The notes under the pieces were generated by a model, which had not been told where the DNA came from, ran no database searches, and worked only from the letters and a program-made list of their open reading frames with translations. From contig NZ_CAKRDI010000015.1 of the NCBI RefSeq assembly GCF_934309415.1, positions 1 through 64,000 on the forward strand: a DNA stretch of 64,000 nt, written 5' to 3'. The position numbers and the translations under genes were made by a program. How positions within the stretch are numbered: position 1 is the stretch's first letter; each line of letters opens with the position of its first letter. This stretch comes from an uncultured Mediterraneibacter sp. (GTDB taxonomy: Bacteria > Bacillota > Clostridia > Lachnospirales > Lachnospiraceae). Below are positions 18,550 to 26,069 of the stretch, piece after piece.

Positions 18550-19923
18550 ATGACAACAGCAGAGTTAGCAAAAACATTACCAGAGATTGTTACAGCACAG
18601 GTACCGGGACCGAAGTCCAAAGAACTTCTCGACAGAAGAGACGCAGCCATCCCACAGGCACTCTGTGGAAAAACTTATCCGATTTGTATCAAACAGGGAT
18701 CCGGCGCAATGTTTGAAGACATGGATGGAAATAAATTCCTCGACTGGGTCGGAGGTGTCGGAGTTCTGAATATCGGATATTCTCACCCGGAAGTAATTGA
18801 AGCAGTAAAAGTACAGGCAGAGAAGTATTTCCATACAATCTTTAATGTTTATGTCCATGATGGATATGTCACATTAGCTGAGAAATTAAATGAGATCATG
18901 CCTTGCAAGGGAGACGTGAAGAAAACTTATTTCGCAAACTCAGGAGCTGAATGTGATGAGAATGCGATCAAGATTGCAAAAGCATTTACAAAGAGAAGTG
19001 GAGTGATCTGTTTCACAGGAGCATTCCATGGAAGAACAAACCTTACAATGGCATTGACAGCTAAGAAAGTGTATGCTGTAGGTATGGGACCGTTCCCGGC
19101 AGGTATCTATCGTGCACCATATCCATATCTCTATCGTGCACCGAAAGGATATACAGAGGAAGAAGCAATCCAGTATTATATTGATGAACTGAACCGTATC
19201 TTTGATGAGGGTGCACCGGCATCTGAAATCGCATGTATGATCGTTGAGCCGTTCCAGGGCGAAGGAGGATTCATCCCAGCACCGATCGAGTGGGTGAAAG
19301 CAGTCCGCAAGATCTGTGATGACAATGGAATTCTCATGGTAGCAGATGAAGTACAGTGTGGTAACTGCAGAACAGGAAAATATTTCGCATCTGAGTATTG
19401 GGCAGAAGCAGGAGCAGCACCTGATATCATTACTACAGCGAAATCTCTTGGAGCAGGAATGCCGGTTTCTGCAATTACAGCAAGAGCAGAGATTATGGAT
19501 GCAGCACCGGCAGGAACAATCGGTGGAACCTTCTGCGGTAACCCGGTTGCATGTGCTTCCGCACTGGCAGTCCTGGATGTAATGAAACGGGATGATTATG
19601 CAGGAAAGGCAAGACATATCGGTGAGGTTGTAACAAAGCGTTATAAAGAGCTGCAGGAGAAATATCCGGTGATCGGTGATGTCAGAGGGCTTGGAGCTAT
19701 GATTGGTATTGAATTCGTAACCGACAGAGAAACAAAAGAGCCTGCAACAGCACTTACAGCGAAGCTGATTCAGAATGCACTGCAGAAAGGTCTCCTTCTG
19801 GAGAGCTGCGGTACAGCAAGCAACACGGTTCGTTTTCTTGCTCCGCTTACAATGACAGATGAGCAGATGGAGAAAGGACTGGAGATTTTTGAGGCAGCAC
19901 TTGTAGAGGCGTTGGAAGATTAG
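18550..19923 (+). CDS. gabT: 4-aminobutyrate aminotransferase (GabT type)
   Basis: This 457-residue class III PLP aminotransferase has the GABA-transaminase style N-terminus (KSKELLDRRDAAIPQALCG). Motifs: DWVGGVGVLNIGYSHP, ANSGAECDENAIKIAK, FHGRTNLTMALT, VADEVQCGNCRTG and AKSLGAGMPVSA with the catalytic lysine. I start at 18550, with CAGGAGGG seven bases upstream. The gene directly precedes a 4-hydroxybutyrate dehydrogenase-like gene, which fits GABA to succinate semialdehyde to 4-hydroxybutyrate. Specificity among omega-amino acids is inferred, not proven. Confidence 0.82.
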   Translation: MTTAELAKTLPEIVTAQVPGPKSKELLDRRDAAIPQALCGKTYPICIKQGSGAMFEDMDGNKFLDWVGGVGVLNIGYSHPEVIEAVKVQAEKYFHTIFNVYVHDGYVTLAEKLNEIMPCKGDVKKTYFANSGAECDENAIKIAKAFTKRSGVICFTGAFHGRTNLTMALTAKKVYAVGMGPFPAGIYRAPYPYLYRAPKGYTEEEAIQYYIDELNRIFDEGAPASEIACMIVEPFQGEGGFIPAPIEWVKAVRKICDDNGILMVADEVQCGNCRTGKYFASEYWAEAGAAPDIITTAKSLGAGMPVSAITARAEIMDAAPAGTIGGTFCGNPVACASALAVLDVMKRDDYAGKARHIGEVVTKRYKELQEKYPVIGDVRGLGAMIGIEFVTDRETKEPATALTAKLIQNALQKGLLLESCGTASNTVRFLAPLTMTDEQMEKGLEIFEAALVEALED

Positions 19924-19947
19924 GGGAGCTTTGTTGAAGAAGGAGAA

Positions 19948-21078
19948 ATGGAAGGAATGAAAGCATTTTCAATTAAAACAGAAATAGAAGAATACACAAC
20001 GTTTGAGCAGTATGCAAAAGAAGTACAGCTTGGAGCGGATGATCTGGTTCTCTGTGGAGAACATACTTATCAGAAATATATCGCTCCGCTAAATCTTGAT
20101 GTACAGACTTTATTCCGTGAGAAATATGGAAAGGGTGAGCCGACAGATGCCATGGTGGATGCTATGCTTGATGAACTTCGAACTAAGGCATTTGGACGCA
20201 TCATTGCGATTGGAGGTGGTACTGTAATTGACATTGCAAAGGCAATCGCAGTAGCAGGAGCAGAAGATAAAGTGGATGATCTCTATGATAAAGTTGCAGA
20301 GTTAAAAAAGATGCATCCACTTGTAATTATTCCAACTACCTGTGGAACAGGAAGCGAAGTTACAAATATTTCTGTGATCAATCGTGTAAGCAAGGGTGTG
20401 AAAATGGGACTTGCATCGGATGCAATGCTTGCGGACAAAGCAGTGCTTATTACCAATATGTTAGATTCACTGCCATATCAGATTTTCGCAACATCGTCCA
20501 TTGATGCGATGGTACATAGTGTGGAATCTTTTTTAAGTCCAAACGCCTGCAGCATCTCACGCCTCTTTTCAAAAGAGGCGTTGAAGCTGATTCTTATCTG
20601 CTGGAAAAAATCAGTTGAAGCAGGTGGAGGAGATGCATGGAAGAATTACGCGGCAGAATTTTTGAAAGCATCCAACTGGGCCGGTGTTGGTTTTGGTTAT
20701 GGTGGCTGCGCGGCAGTTCATGCATGTGCTTATCCGCTTGGATCTGTTTATCATATTCCACATGGACAGTCGAATCAGCTGATGTTTAAAGATGTTATGA
20801 AGAAATACAAAGAGATTCAGCCGGAAGGAAAGATTAATGAACTGGAGGCTGTGATTGCAGAAGTGTTGGAGGTGACGCAGGAAAATGCACTGGATACGCT
20901 GTATCAACTGATGGATCAGATCTTAAAGAAAGAACCACTCCATGAATTTGGAGTAAAAGAAAGTGATCTGCCGGTATTTGCAAAAGATGTGATTCAGACA
21001 CAGCAGAGACTGCTGAAAAATAATTATATAGAGCTAACCGAAGAACAAATATTAGAGATCTATCGTGCTGCATATTAA
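19948..21078 (+). CDS. Iron-type alcohol dehydrogenase, 4-hydroxybutyrate dehydrogenase-like
   Basis: The protein has 376 residues. It carries AIGGGTVIDIAKAIAVA, IPTTCGTGSEVTNISV, SSIDAMVHSVES, HACAYPLG and HIPHGQSNQ, so the Fe-ADH cofactor motif and metal ligands are intact. The overall sequence resembles clostridial NAD-dependent 4-hydroxybutyrate dehydrogenases, which reduce succinate semialdehyde. It begins 24 bases after the gabT stop. The start is uncertain: ATG 19948 has AGGAG only two bases away, while ATG 19957 (MKAFSIKTE) has the same site 11 bases away. No 4-hydroxybutyryl-CoA transferase or dehydratase is present, so the product may simply be excreted. Confidence 0.8.
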   Translation: MEGMKAFSIKTEIEEYTTFEQYAKEVQLGADDLVLCGEHTYQKYIAPLNLDVQTLFREKYGKGEPTDAMVDAMLDELRTKAFGRIIAIGGGTVIDIAKAIAVAGAEDKVDDLYDKVAELKKMHPLVIIPTTCGTGSEVTNISVINRVSKGVKMGLASDAMLADKAVLITNMLDSLPYQIFATSSIDAMVHSVESFLSPNACSISRLFSKEALKLILICWKKSVEAGGGDAWKNYAAEFLKASNWAGVGFGYGGCAAVHACAYPLGSVYHIPHGQSNQLMFKDVMKKYKEIQPEGKINELEAVIAEVLEVTQENALDTLYQLMDQILKKEPLHEFGVKESDLPVFAKDVIQTQQRLLKNNYIELTEEQILEIYRAAY

Positions 21079-21228
21079 AGTGTGCATTAAAAATCATTTC
21101 TGTGGGATGCATGCCTGCTTCGTGGTAGTTGCGCTTATAAGGATGACGTGGCCCTACGTCATCCTTATTCAGACAAAATTTCCAGCAAATTGCAGCATAC
21201 ATCTCACAGAAAGTATTTTTCAGATAAC
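21078..21228 (+). repeat. Family 2 repeat, diverged full-length copy
   Basis: AGTGTGCATTAAAAATCATTT... to ...AGAAAGTATTTTTCAGATAACA, with a central GGATGACGT/ACGTCATCC hairpin. It begins at the stop of the dehydrogenase gene and may end its transcript. Confidence 0.7.
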
Positions 21229-21522
21229 ATATTTTTTCATCATCAAATTTTTCGGTAATATCAATTTTCTGATTCTTATAATAAACCCAGACAGAACCAT
21301 TATCGTAATATATTCCTTCGCCAGAAAGTGCGGGTTACATTTTTAGCTTTATTTATGACAATGCGGATCAGCCACGCTCGGATATGCTGTTGGTTTTCAA
21401 ATTCTTTTTTACTTGTATAATACTGAACAAATGCTTCCTGAACGATATCTTCGGCGTCCATTTGATTTTTGCATACATTAAATGCAACGGCATACAGATT
21501 GTCCTGATGAAAATAAATTTAA
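21165..21522 (-). pseudogene. Fossil of an ECF sigma / anti-sigma gene pair
   Basis: Reverse-strand translation from ~21519 to 21300 gives QDNLYAVAFNVC, DAEDIVQEAFVQYY and HIRAWLIRIVINKAKN, which is sigma-70 region 2 of an ECF factor, but without the N-terminus and region 4. At ~21324 a different frame continues as GEGIYYDNGSVWVYYK and IDITEKFDDEKICY, resembling the C-terminal repeats of clostridial DUF4179-type anti-sigma proteins. The two genes appear fused out of frame by one large deletion. It fills much of the 21079-21626 gap. Confidence 0.6.
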
Positions 21523-21545
21523 AGATAAAAAATTTCATTTTCTGA

Positions 21546-21574
21546 TTGACAATTTTTGGAATCCATAATATAAT
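21546..21574 (+). promoter_or_regulatory. Promoter of the flavin reductase-rubredoxin gene
   Basis: Perfect TTGACA (21546-21551), 17 bases, perfect TATAAT (21569-21574); the ATG is 52 bases further on behind AAAAAGGAGG. A consensus promoter implies high constitutive expression. Confidence 0.85.
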
Positions 21575-21626
21575 CTAAATATAATAATAGTAATTATTAT
21601 TAATATATAAAAAGGAGGTACATTTT

Positions 21627-22247
21627 ATGGAGAAAAAAGCGTTATACAATTTATCATACGGTGTATTTATGTTATCAACTCGTTCTGGTGAAAAGGCCAA
21701 TGGATGTATTACAAATACTTGCATGCAAGTGGCGAATAATCCGATCAGAATTGCCATTTCTGTTCTGAACAGCAATTATACCTGCGATCTGATCAAAGAG
21801 AGTGGCATTTTTGCACTGAGTCTGTTGGATGTTCAATGTTCTTTTGAGACGATTCAACATTTCGGATTCCAGTCTGGAAGAGATGTAGACAAGTTTGAAG
21901 ATCTTTCATTGCCGACAGATCATAACGGAGTTCCATATATGGGATGGCATGCCTGTTCTGTAATCAGTGGCACAGTAGTAGATCAGCAGGATCTGGGGAC
22001 ACATACACTATTTATTGCAGAAGTTACAGACGCGAAGGTATTGAATGACAATGAACCTTTGACTTATGCAGATTACCAGAATCGTGTAAAACCGAAGAAA
22101 AAAGATGTATCTCAGGACAGAAAAATCGTTGGCTGGAGATGTAAGATCTGCAATTATGTATATGAAGGCAGCGAGCTGCCGGCAGATTATGTCTGTCTAC
22201 TTTGTGGGCATGATGCCAGTGACTTCGAGCCAATCTATGAATCGTAG
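21627..22247 (+). CDS. Flavin reductase-like protein fused to rubredoxin (high-molecular-weight rubredoxin)
   Basis: The protein has 206 residues. Residues ~5-150 form an FMN-binding flavin-reductase domain (LSTRSGEKANGCITNT, IAISVLNSNYTCDLI). Residues ~165-206 form a rubredoxin domain with WRCKICNYVYEG and YVCLLCGHDASDF, giving the four iron ligands. Such proteins pass electrons from NAD(P)H to oxygen-, peroxide- or NO-detoxifying partners in anaerobes. A perfect promoter drives it, and a separate rubredoxin gene follows, with one repeat between them. The partner oxidoreductase is not in the window. Confidence 0.9.
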   Translation: MEKKALYNLSYGVFMLSTRSGEKANGCITNTCMQVANNPIRIAISVLNSNYTCDLIKESGIFALSLLDVQCSFETIQHFGFQSGRDVDKFEDLSLPTDHNGVPYMGWHACSVISGTVVDQQDLGTHTLFIAEVTDAKVLNDNEPLTYADYQNRVKPKKKDVSQDRKIVGWRCKICNYVYEGSELPADYVCLLCGHDASDFEPIYES

Positions 22248-22267
22248 ATTATAGATATAAGTACAGG

Positions 22268-22433
22268 CTAGAGCGTGTCTGAAAAATCATTTCTGCAATC
22301 TACATGCCCCACTTTACGGTATATTTTGCCTTCGTTCGGTTGACGTAGCCCGCTACGCCGCCCTTATTCAGGCAAAATCTCCCACAAATTGTGGCATACA
22401 TCTTACAGAAAGCATTTTTCAGACACACTCTAG
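22268..22433 (+). repeat. Family 2 repeat, full copy
   Basis: CTAGAGCGTGTCTGAAAAAT... and ...ATTTTTCAGACACACTCTAG are near-perfect inverted ends of a ~166-bp element that is imperfectly palindromic throughout. It occupies half of the 22248-22565 gap; the rest is AT-rich leader of the rubredoxin gene. Confidence 0.85.
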
Positions 22434-22565
22434 GAGTCAGAAGCGCGGATTAGAGTATATTTTACAAAAAAGCGCTAATATTGAATATGAATTGAAAAAT
22501 AATTATAAGAAAACAAAGTCTAAAAATAGTTTATAAGCGACCAGATTTGAAAGGAGAAAAGAATT

Positions 22566-22721
22566 ATGAAATATGTATGTGAAGTATGTGGATGGGAATA
22601 TGATGAGGAACAGGGATACCCGGAAGGAGGTATTGCACCGGGAACAAAATGGGAAGATGTGCCGGAAGATTTCGAATGCCCGTTATGCCTGGTAGGAAAA
22701 GATCAGTTTGTAGAAGATTAG
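22566..22721 (+). CDS. Rubredoxin
   Basis: This 51-residue protein is the size of a classic rubredoxin. It has CEVCGWEY near the N-terminus and CPLCLVGKDQF at the end, the two CxxC pairs that hold one iron, plus the usual YPEGGIAPGTKWEDVPED linker. AAAGGAGAAAAG lies just upstream of the ATG. It acts as a cytosolic one-electron carrier, probably for the neighbouring flavin reductase-rubredoxin or for peroxide/superoxide reductases elsewhere. Confidence 0.95.
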   Translation: MKYVCEVCGWEYDEEQGYPEGGIAPGTKWEDVPEDFECPLCLVGKDQFVED

Positions 22722-22787
22722 CTTGCTTTTCTATATGGAGAGATATATACTGGTCTGAACAGCGTAATGTAATAGGAGGATTAAAAA

Positions 22788-23636
22788 ATGAAAATCGCGG
22801 TAACTTATGATAATGGAAATATTTTCCAGCATTTCGGAAAGACAGAGACTTTCAAAGTATATGAAGTGGAAAATAATCAGGTTGTTTCCAGTGAGGTGAT
22901 TGGTTCTAATGGTACAGGACATGGAGCGCTGGCAGGGCTTCTTGCCGGACAGAATGTAGATGTTCTGATCTGTGGTGGAATCGGCGGAGGAGCACAGAGC
23001 GCACTTGCTGAAGCCGGGATTGAATTATGTGCAGGAGCACAGGGAGATGCTGATCAGGCAGTAGAGGCTTATCTGAAAGGGGAACTGGTGTCTACAGGAG
23101 CTAATTGTGATCATCATCATGAGGAAGGACATTCCTGTGGCGATCATGAAGAAGGACATTCCTGTGGTGGAAACTGTGGAAGCGGCTGTGGGGGACAGAG
23201 CGCACTGACAGGACGTAATGTTGGAAAGACATGCCGTACACATTACAGAGGAACATTCAATGATGGAACACAGTTTGATTCATCTTATGACCGTGGTGAG
23301 CCGCTGGAGTTCGTATGTGGTGCAGGTCAGATGATCAAAGGATTTGATGCAGCAGTTGCAGATATGGAAGTAGGTCAGGTTGTGGATATTCATCTGATGC
23401 CGGAAGAAGCTTATGGCATGCCGGATCCGAATGCAATCTTTACAATCGAGATTGCACAGCTTCCTGGATCAGAAGATCTTGAAGTTGGACAGCAGGTATA
23501 CCTGTCTAATCAGTATGGACAGCCATTCCCGGTAAAAGTAACAGCAAAAGAAGAAACAACAATCACTTTTGATGCCAATCACGAGATGGCAGGAAAAGAG
23601 CTGAATTTCAAGATTGAACTGGTTGAGGTGAAATAA
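22788..23636 (+). CDS. NifX/NifB-type domain fused to SlyD-like FKBP prolyl isomerase
   Basis: The protein has 282 residues. Residues 1-105 are a dinitrogenase iron-molybdenum cofactor-type domain (MKIAVTYDNGNIFQHFGKTE, VDVLICGGIGGGAQ). A His/Cys-rich linker follows (~107-140: CDHHHEEGHSCG, GNCGSGCGG). Residues ~145-282 are an FKBP/SlyD domain (RTHYRGTFNDGTQFDSSYDR, MIKGFDAAVADMEVGQ, PEEAYG) with the insert-in-flap layout. Single-domain versions of each are common; the fusion with an internal metal-binding linker suggests a metallochaperone for iron-sulphur or nickel/zinc proteins. AATAGGAGG precedes the ATG; a strong terminator follows. Confidence 0.88.
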   Translation: MKIAVTYDNGNIFQHFGKTETFKVYEVENNQVVSSEVIGSNGTGHGALAGLLAGQNVDVLICGGIGGGAQSALAEAGIELCAGAQGDADQAVEAYLKGELVSTGANCDHHHEEGHSCGDHEEGHSCGGNCGSGCGGQSALTGRNVGKTCRTHYRGTFNDGTQFDSSYDRGEPLEFVCGAGQMIKGFDAAVADMEVGQVVDIHLMPEEAYGMPDPNAIFTIEIAQLPGSEDLEVGQQVYLSNQYGQPFPVKVTAKEETTITFDANHEMAGKELNFKIELVEVK

Positions 23637-23718
23637 TCAGGGATTATTAAAAAGATGTTTTATAACATGCATTTTGTTTCAGAAAATATCCGACAAACAG
23701 TAGAATCAGATGTATTTA

Positions 23719-23746
23719 AGGCGGGCGTTATTTTGCCCGCCTTTGA
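23719..23746 (+). terminator. Terminator after the NifX-SlyD gene
   Basis: AAGGCGGGC and GCCCGCCTT pair perfectly, followed by TTGATTT. Flanking bases look like a broken family 2 repeat (TCTTACAGAAAACATTTAAG near 23803). Confidence 0.75.
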
Positions 23747-23853
23747 TTTATGCATATATTATGCTCTTGTTCAGATAAAATCTCCTGCAAATTTGACTTA
23801 CGTCTTACAGAAAACATTTAAGATGTGCTTTAAAATTTATCTGATATTCATTA

Positions 23854-24351
23854 AAGTGACAATTCTGTCTTAATTACACTCCATGTATCATACAATCGAT
23901 CCAATGACCAGGCTGCATTTGCAGGGCTGGTAGAGGGAAGTACTGTAATATTCATATTAGTATTGGCCTGCTGATACTTTTTATAAAGGGAACCGGCTTT
24001 ATTTCCATTCGCATAAATTTGAGTGATTGAAGAATTTGCAAGTACCTGTTTCAAATCTGTCGGTACTACATTTTTAATACTGCTGTCGCTGGATCCCTGG
24101 ATATCACAGCTGTAGATCACATCCCATATAGCGATATGATTTCTTAAAAGCATTGCTTTCTTTTCTTCAATTGTCTCAGGAACATCTTCTTCACAAATCC
24201 GGGCAAGTAATTTCCAAAATCGATTCTGCTTGTGTCCATAATAAAAATGATTTTCACGGGACTTTACAGAAGGTAATGTTCCCAAAATCAAGATTTTAGA
24301 ATCAGTATTGTATACAGGTTCAAATGAATGAACGACGTGTTCGTATTCCAT
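23854..24351 (-). CDS. DNA-deoxyinosine glycosylase (UDG superfamily, family 6 type)
   Basis: The protein has 165 residues. It contains ILILGTLPSVKSRENHFYYGH with the GxxPS-type uracil-DNA-glycosylase loop, IAIWDVIYSCDIQGSSDSSI and VLPSTSPANAAW. These match the hypoxanthine-DNA glycosylase branch, which removes deaminated adenine (and related bases) from DNA. The ATG has GGAGAAATTTT upstream. It is a small reverse-strand gene downstream of the amidase and convergent with the NifX-SlyD gene. Confidence 0.85.
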
Positions 24352-24435
24352 AAAATTTCTCCTTCAAATATACTGAGTAATCTATTTTAAAACGTGCAGA
24401 GTACAGATTACAAAGACATTTTATTTTTTAGGCAT

Positions 24436-25524
24436 TTAAGACCAATAGCTATTTATACCATGTACAAGTCCATCAGCCAGTTCTTCCAGTGTACCGTCAC
24501 TGTGATCAGAAGCAACATTTCCAAGTTCTATATCAACGGAAGGTACAGTACTGTAAGAAGTCTGGGTAAGGTCAATTGCCATGCTGCCGTCCTGATAGAT
24601 TTCAGCACCTTCAGAGCGAAGGCCTTCCACGAGTGATGAGCCGAGAGCATCATGTTCCTGCCAGTGAGAGGCAACCGGTTCCATATTTTTTAAAGCATCA
24701 GGAACAGAAATATAAAAACATCCTTTATCGTAATCCAGTCCGTCACCGTCCCAGTGAAGTGCGATATGGCAGTCAGCAATATTATTGCAGATGACAGTTC
24801 TGGCAATATTATCGAGCTGAACATCTTCGCTGTTGCGGATCATAAGTACATCGTAACCTTCGGACAGAAGTTTTTCTTTGAGAATCTGAGCCATTTGAAG
24901 TGTGACAGTACTTTCTGCAGTTCCATCGTTAAAAGTCATTCCACCGGAAACAGCAGTTGCTTCTGTAGCTCCCTGAGAAGTACTTCCACCGGTTGTTTTA
25001 GGAGAACCGTCCGGGTGACAGAGTGTTTTGACAGAAGAACCATCTGAAGTTCCGTGCCCGGCATTTATACCGATCACGATATTTTTACGGTTTATCTCAG
25101 CCAGATAGATAACTGCGTGCCCAGAATTTATTTTTGAAAAATCAGCATATTCCCAGGAACTGTCAAGCCCAATTTCCTGTCCGTTTTTATAAATAGCAGC
25201 GGCGCCGGTCACAGGTGTTTTTTCGGAAGAGACTGATTTGGAAGCATCTGCATGAGAAGCATTGTTTTCTTTTGTCTCATTTGAAGAGGAAGCATCTGTA
25301 GTATCTTTTTCAGTTAGTTCTTTTTCAGATTTTTTGTCGGAAGAATTATCATCAGCAGTTTTGGAAATTTCCGAATCTTGTCTCTGAGAGGAATCAGAGC
25401 TTTTCTCAGTTGTTTTTGAGGAAGAAACAGAGGCTCTTTCGGTCTGTTTTTTGCTGCCGCAGGCAGTTAAGCTACAGCTGAGTATAAGGCCGCAACAAAA
25501 TGCGGTAAGAAATCGTTTTTTCAT
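24436..25524 (-). CDS. N-acetylmuramoyl-L-alanine amidase lipoprotein (Amidase_3)
   Basis: The protein has 362 residues. A lipoprotein signal peptide ends in SLTAC (Cys ~22). A Ser/Lys/Glu-rich linker (~25-105) follows. The amidase domain (~150-362) shows the zinc ligands in INAGHGTSDG, the Glu of GTAESTVTLQMA, ALHWDGDG, and the terminal VDIELGNVASDHSD that holds the catalytic Glu. The enzyme should cleave peptidoglycan stem peptides at the outer face of the membrane. Upstream lies a family 2 repeat fragment. Confidence 0.9.
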   Translation of the reverse strand: MKKRFLTAFCCGLILSCSLTACGSKKQTERASVSSSKTTEKSSDSSQRQDSEISKTADDNSSDKKSEKELTEKDTTDASSSNETKENNASHADASKSVSSEKTPVTGAAAIYKNGQEIGLDSSWEYADFSKINSGHAVIYLAEINRKNIVIGINAGHGTSDGSSVKTLCHPDGSPKTTGGSTSQGATEATAVSGGMTFNDGTAESTVTLQMAQILKEKLLSEGYDVLMIRNSEDVQLDNIARTVICNNIADCHIALHWDGDGLDYDKGCFYISVPDALKNMEPVASHWQEHDALGSSLVEGLRSEGAEIYQDGSMAIDLTQTSYSTVPSVDIELGNVASDHSDGTLEELADGLVHGINSYWS

Positions 25525-25560
25525 GTATGTTTACTCCTTTGAAGATATATGATGTACATC

Positions 25561-25647
25561 TAGAGTGTGTCTTAAAAATCATTCCTGCAATCTACATGCC
25601 CCACTTTACGGTATATTTTGCAGAAAACATTTTTAAACAGATTTTAG
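25561..25647 (+). repeat. Family 2 repeat with internal deletion
   Basis: Begins TAGAGTGTGTCTTAAAAATC and keeps the ACATGCCCCACTTTACGG segment, then jumps to GCAGAAAACATTTTTAAACAG; about half of the element is missing. Confidence 0.75.
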
Positions 25648-25692
25648 TTTATTTTAACATTGGATAAAAAGAAAAGAAAGTGAAATTCCCTC

Positions 25693-25720
25693 TTGACATC
25701 TCATTTCAGAGGACTATAAT
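25693..25720 (+). promoter_or_regulatory. Promoter of the T-box transcript
   Basis: TTGACA (25693-25698), 16 bases, TATAAT (25715-25720), both perfect. Confidence 0.85.
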
Positions 25721-25734
25721 AGTCCCCGTAAGAA

Positions 25735-26034
25735 AAATTAGATATTGTTCACCGAAATTCGTTGATGAGAACAAGGTCATATTCGTCATTATTTTCAGAG
25801 AGCCTGTGGTTGGTGTGAACAGGTAATAACCGGATAAGGATATCCTCTCTAAGAAGCGAGCTGAAAGCGGCAGATTGAAAACAGCTGCAAGTAAACTTCG
25901 CCGGTCTCCACCGTTATATGGATAGCATATGTTGGTATGTGAAGAGCTGCGGAAGATGATTTTCTGCAGAATTAGGGTGGTAACGCGGATTAGATTCGTC
26001 CCTTTTCAGATATAGTTCTGAGAAGGGACTTTTT
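25735..26034 (+). promoter_or_regulatory. T-box riboswitch controlling the BASS transporter
   Basis: The conserved T-box AGGGTGGTAACGCGG is at 25974-25988. The stem I apical signature CAGAGAGCCTGTGGTTGGTG begins at 25797. The terminator is GTCCC...GGGAC (25998-26029) with a TTTTT tail, and the T-box 3' side provides the competing antiterminator. The bulge reads TGGT, so the discriminator base of the sensed tRNA should be A. The specifier codon is not certain; ATC (Ile) within GGATATCC near 25838 is my best candidate. Uncharged tRNA would switch on the downstream transporter. Confidence 0.92.
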
Positions 26035-26069
26035 GTTTGAGTGAACAGGAATTACAAGGAGGCATCGTA

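Noticed and set aside
20540..20582. GCCTCTTTT/AAAAGAGGC hairpin inside the dehydrogenase gene
   Set aside because: Lies in the middle of an intact coding region; taken as chance coding-sequence symmetry.
22788..23100. NifX-like domain considered as evidence of nitrogen fixation
   Set aside because: No nif structural genes are present, and such domains occur widely in non-diazotrophic anaerobes.
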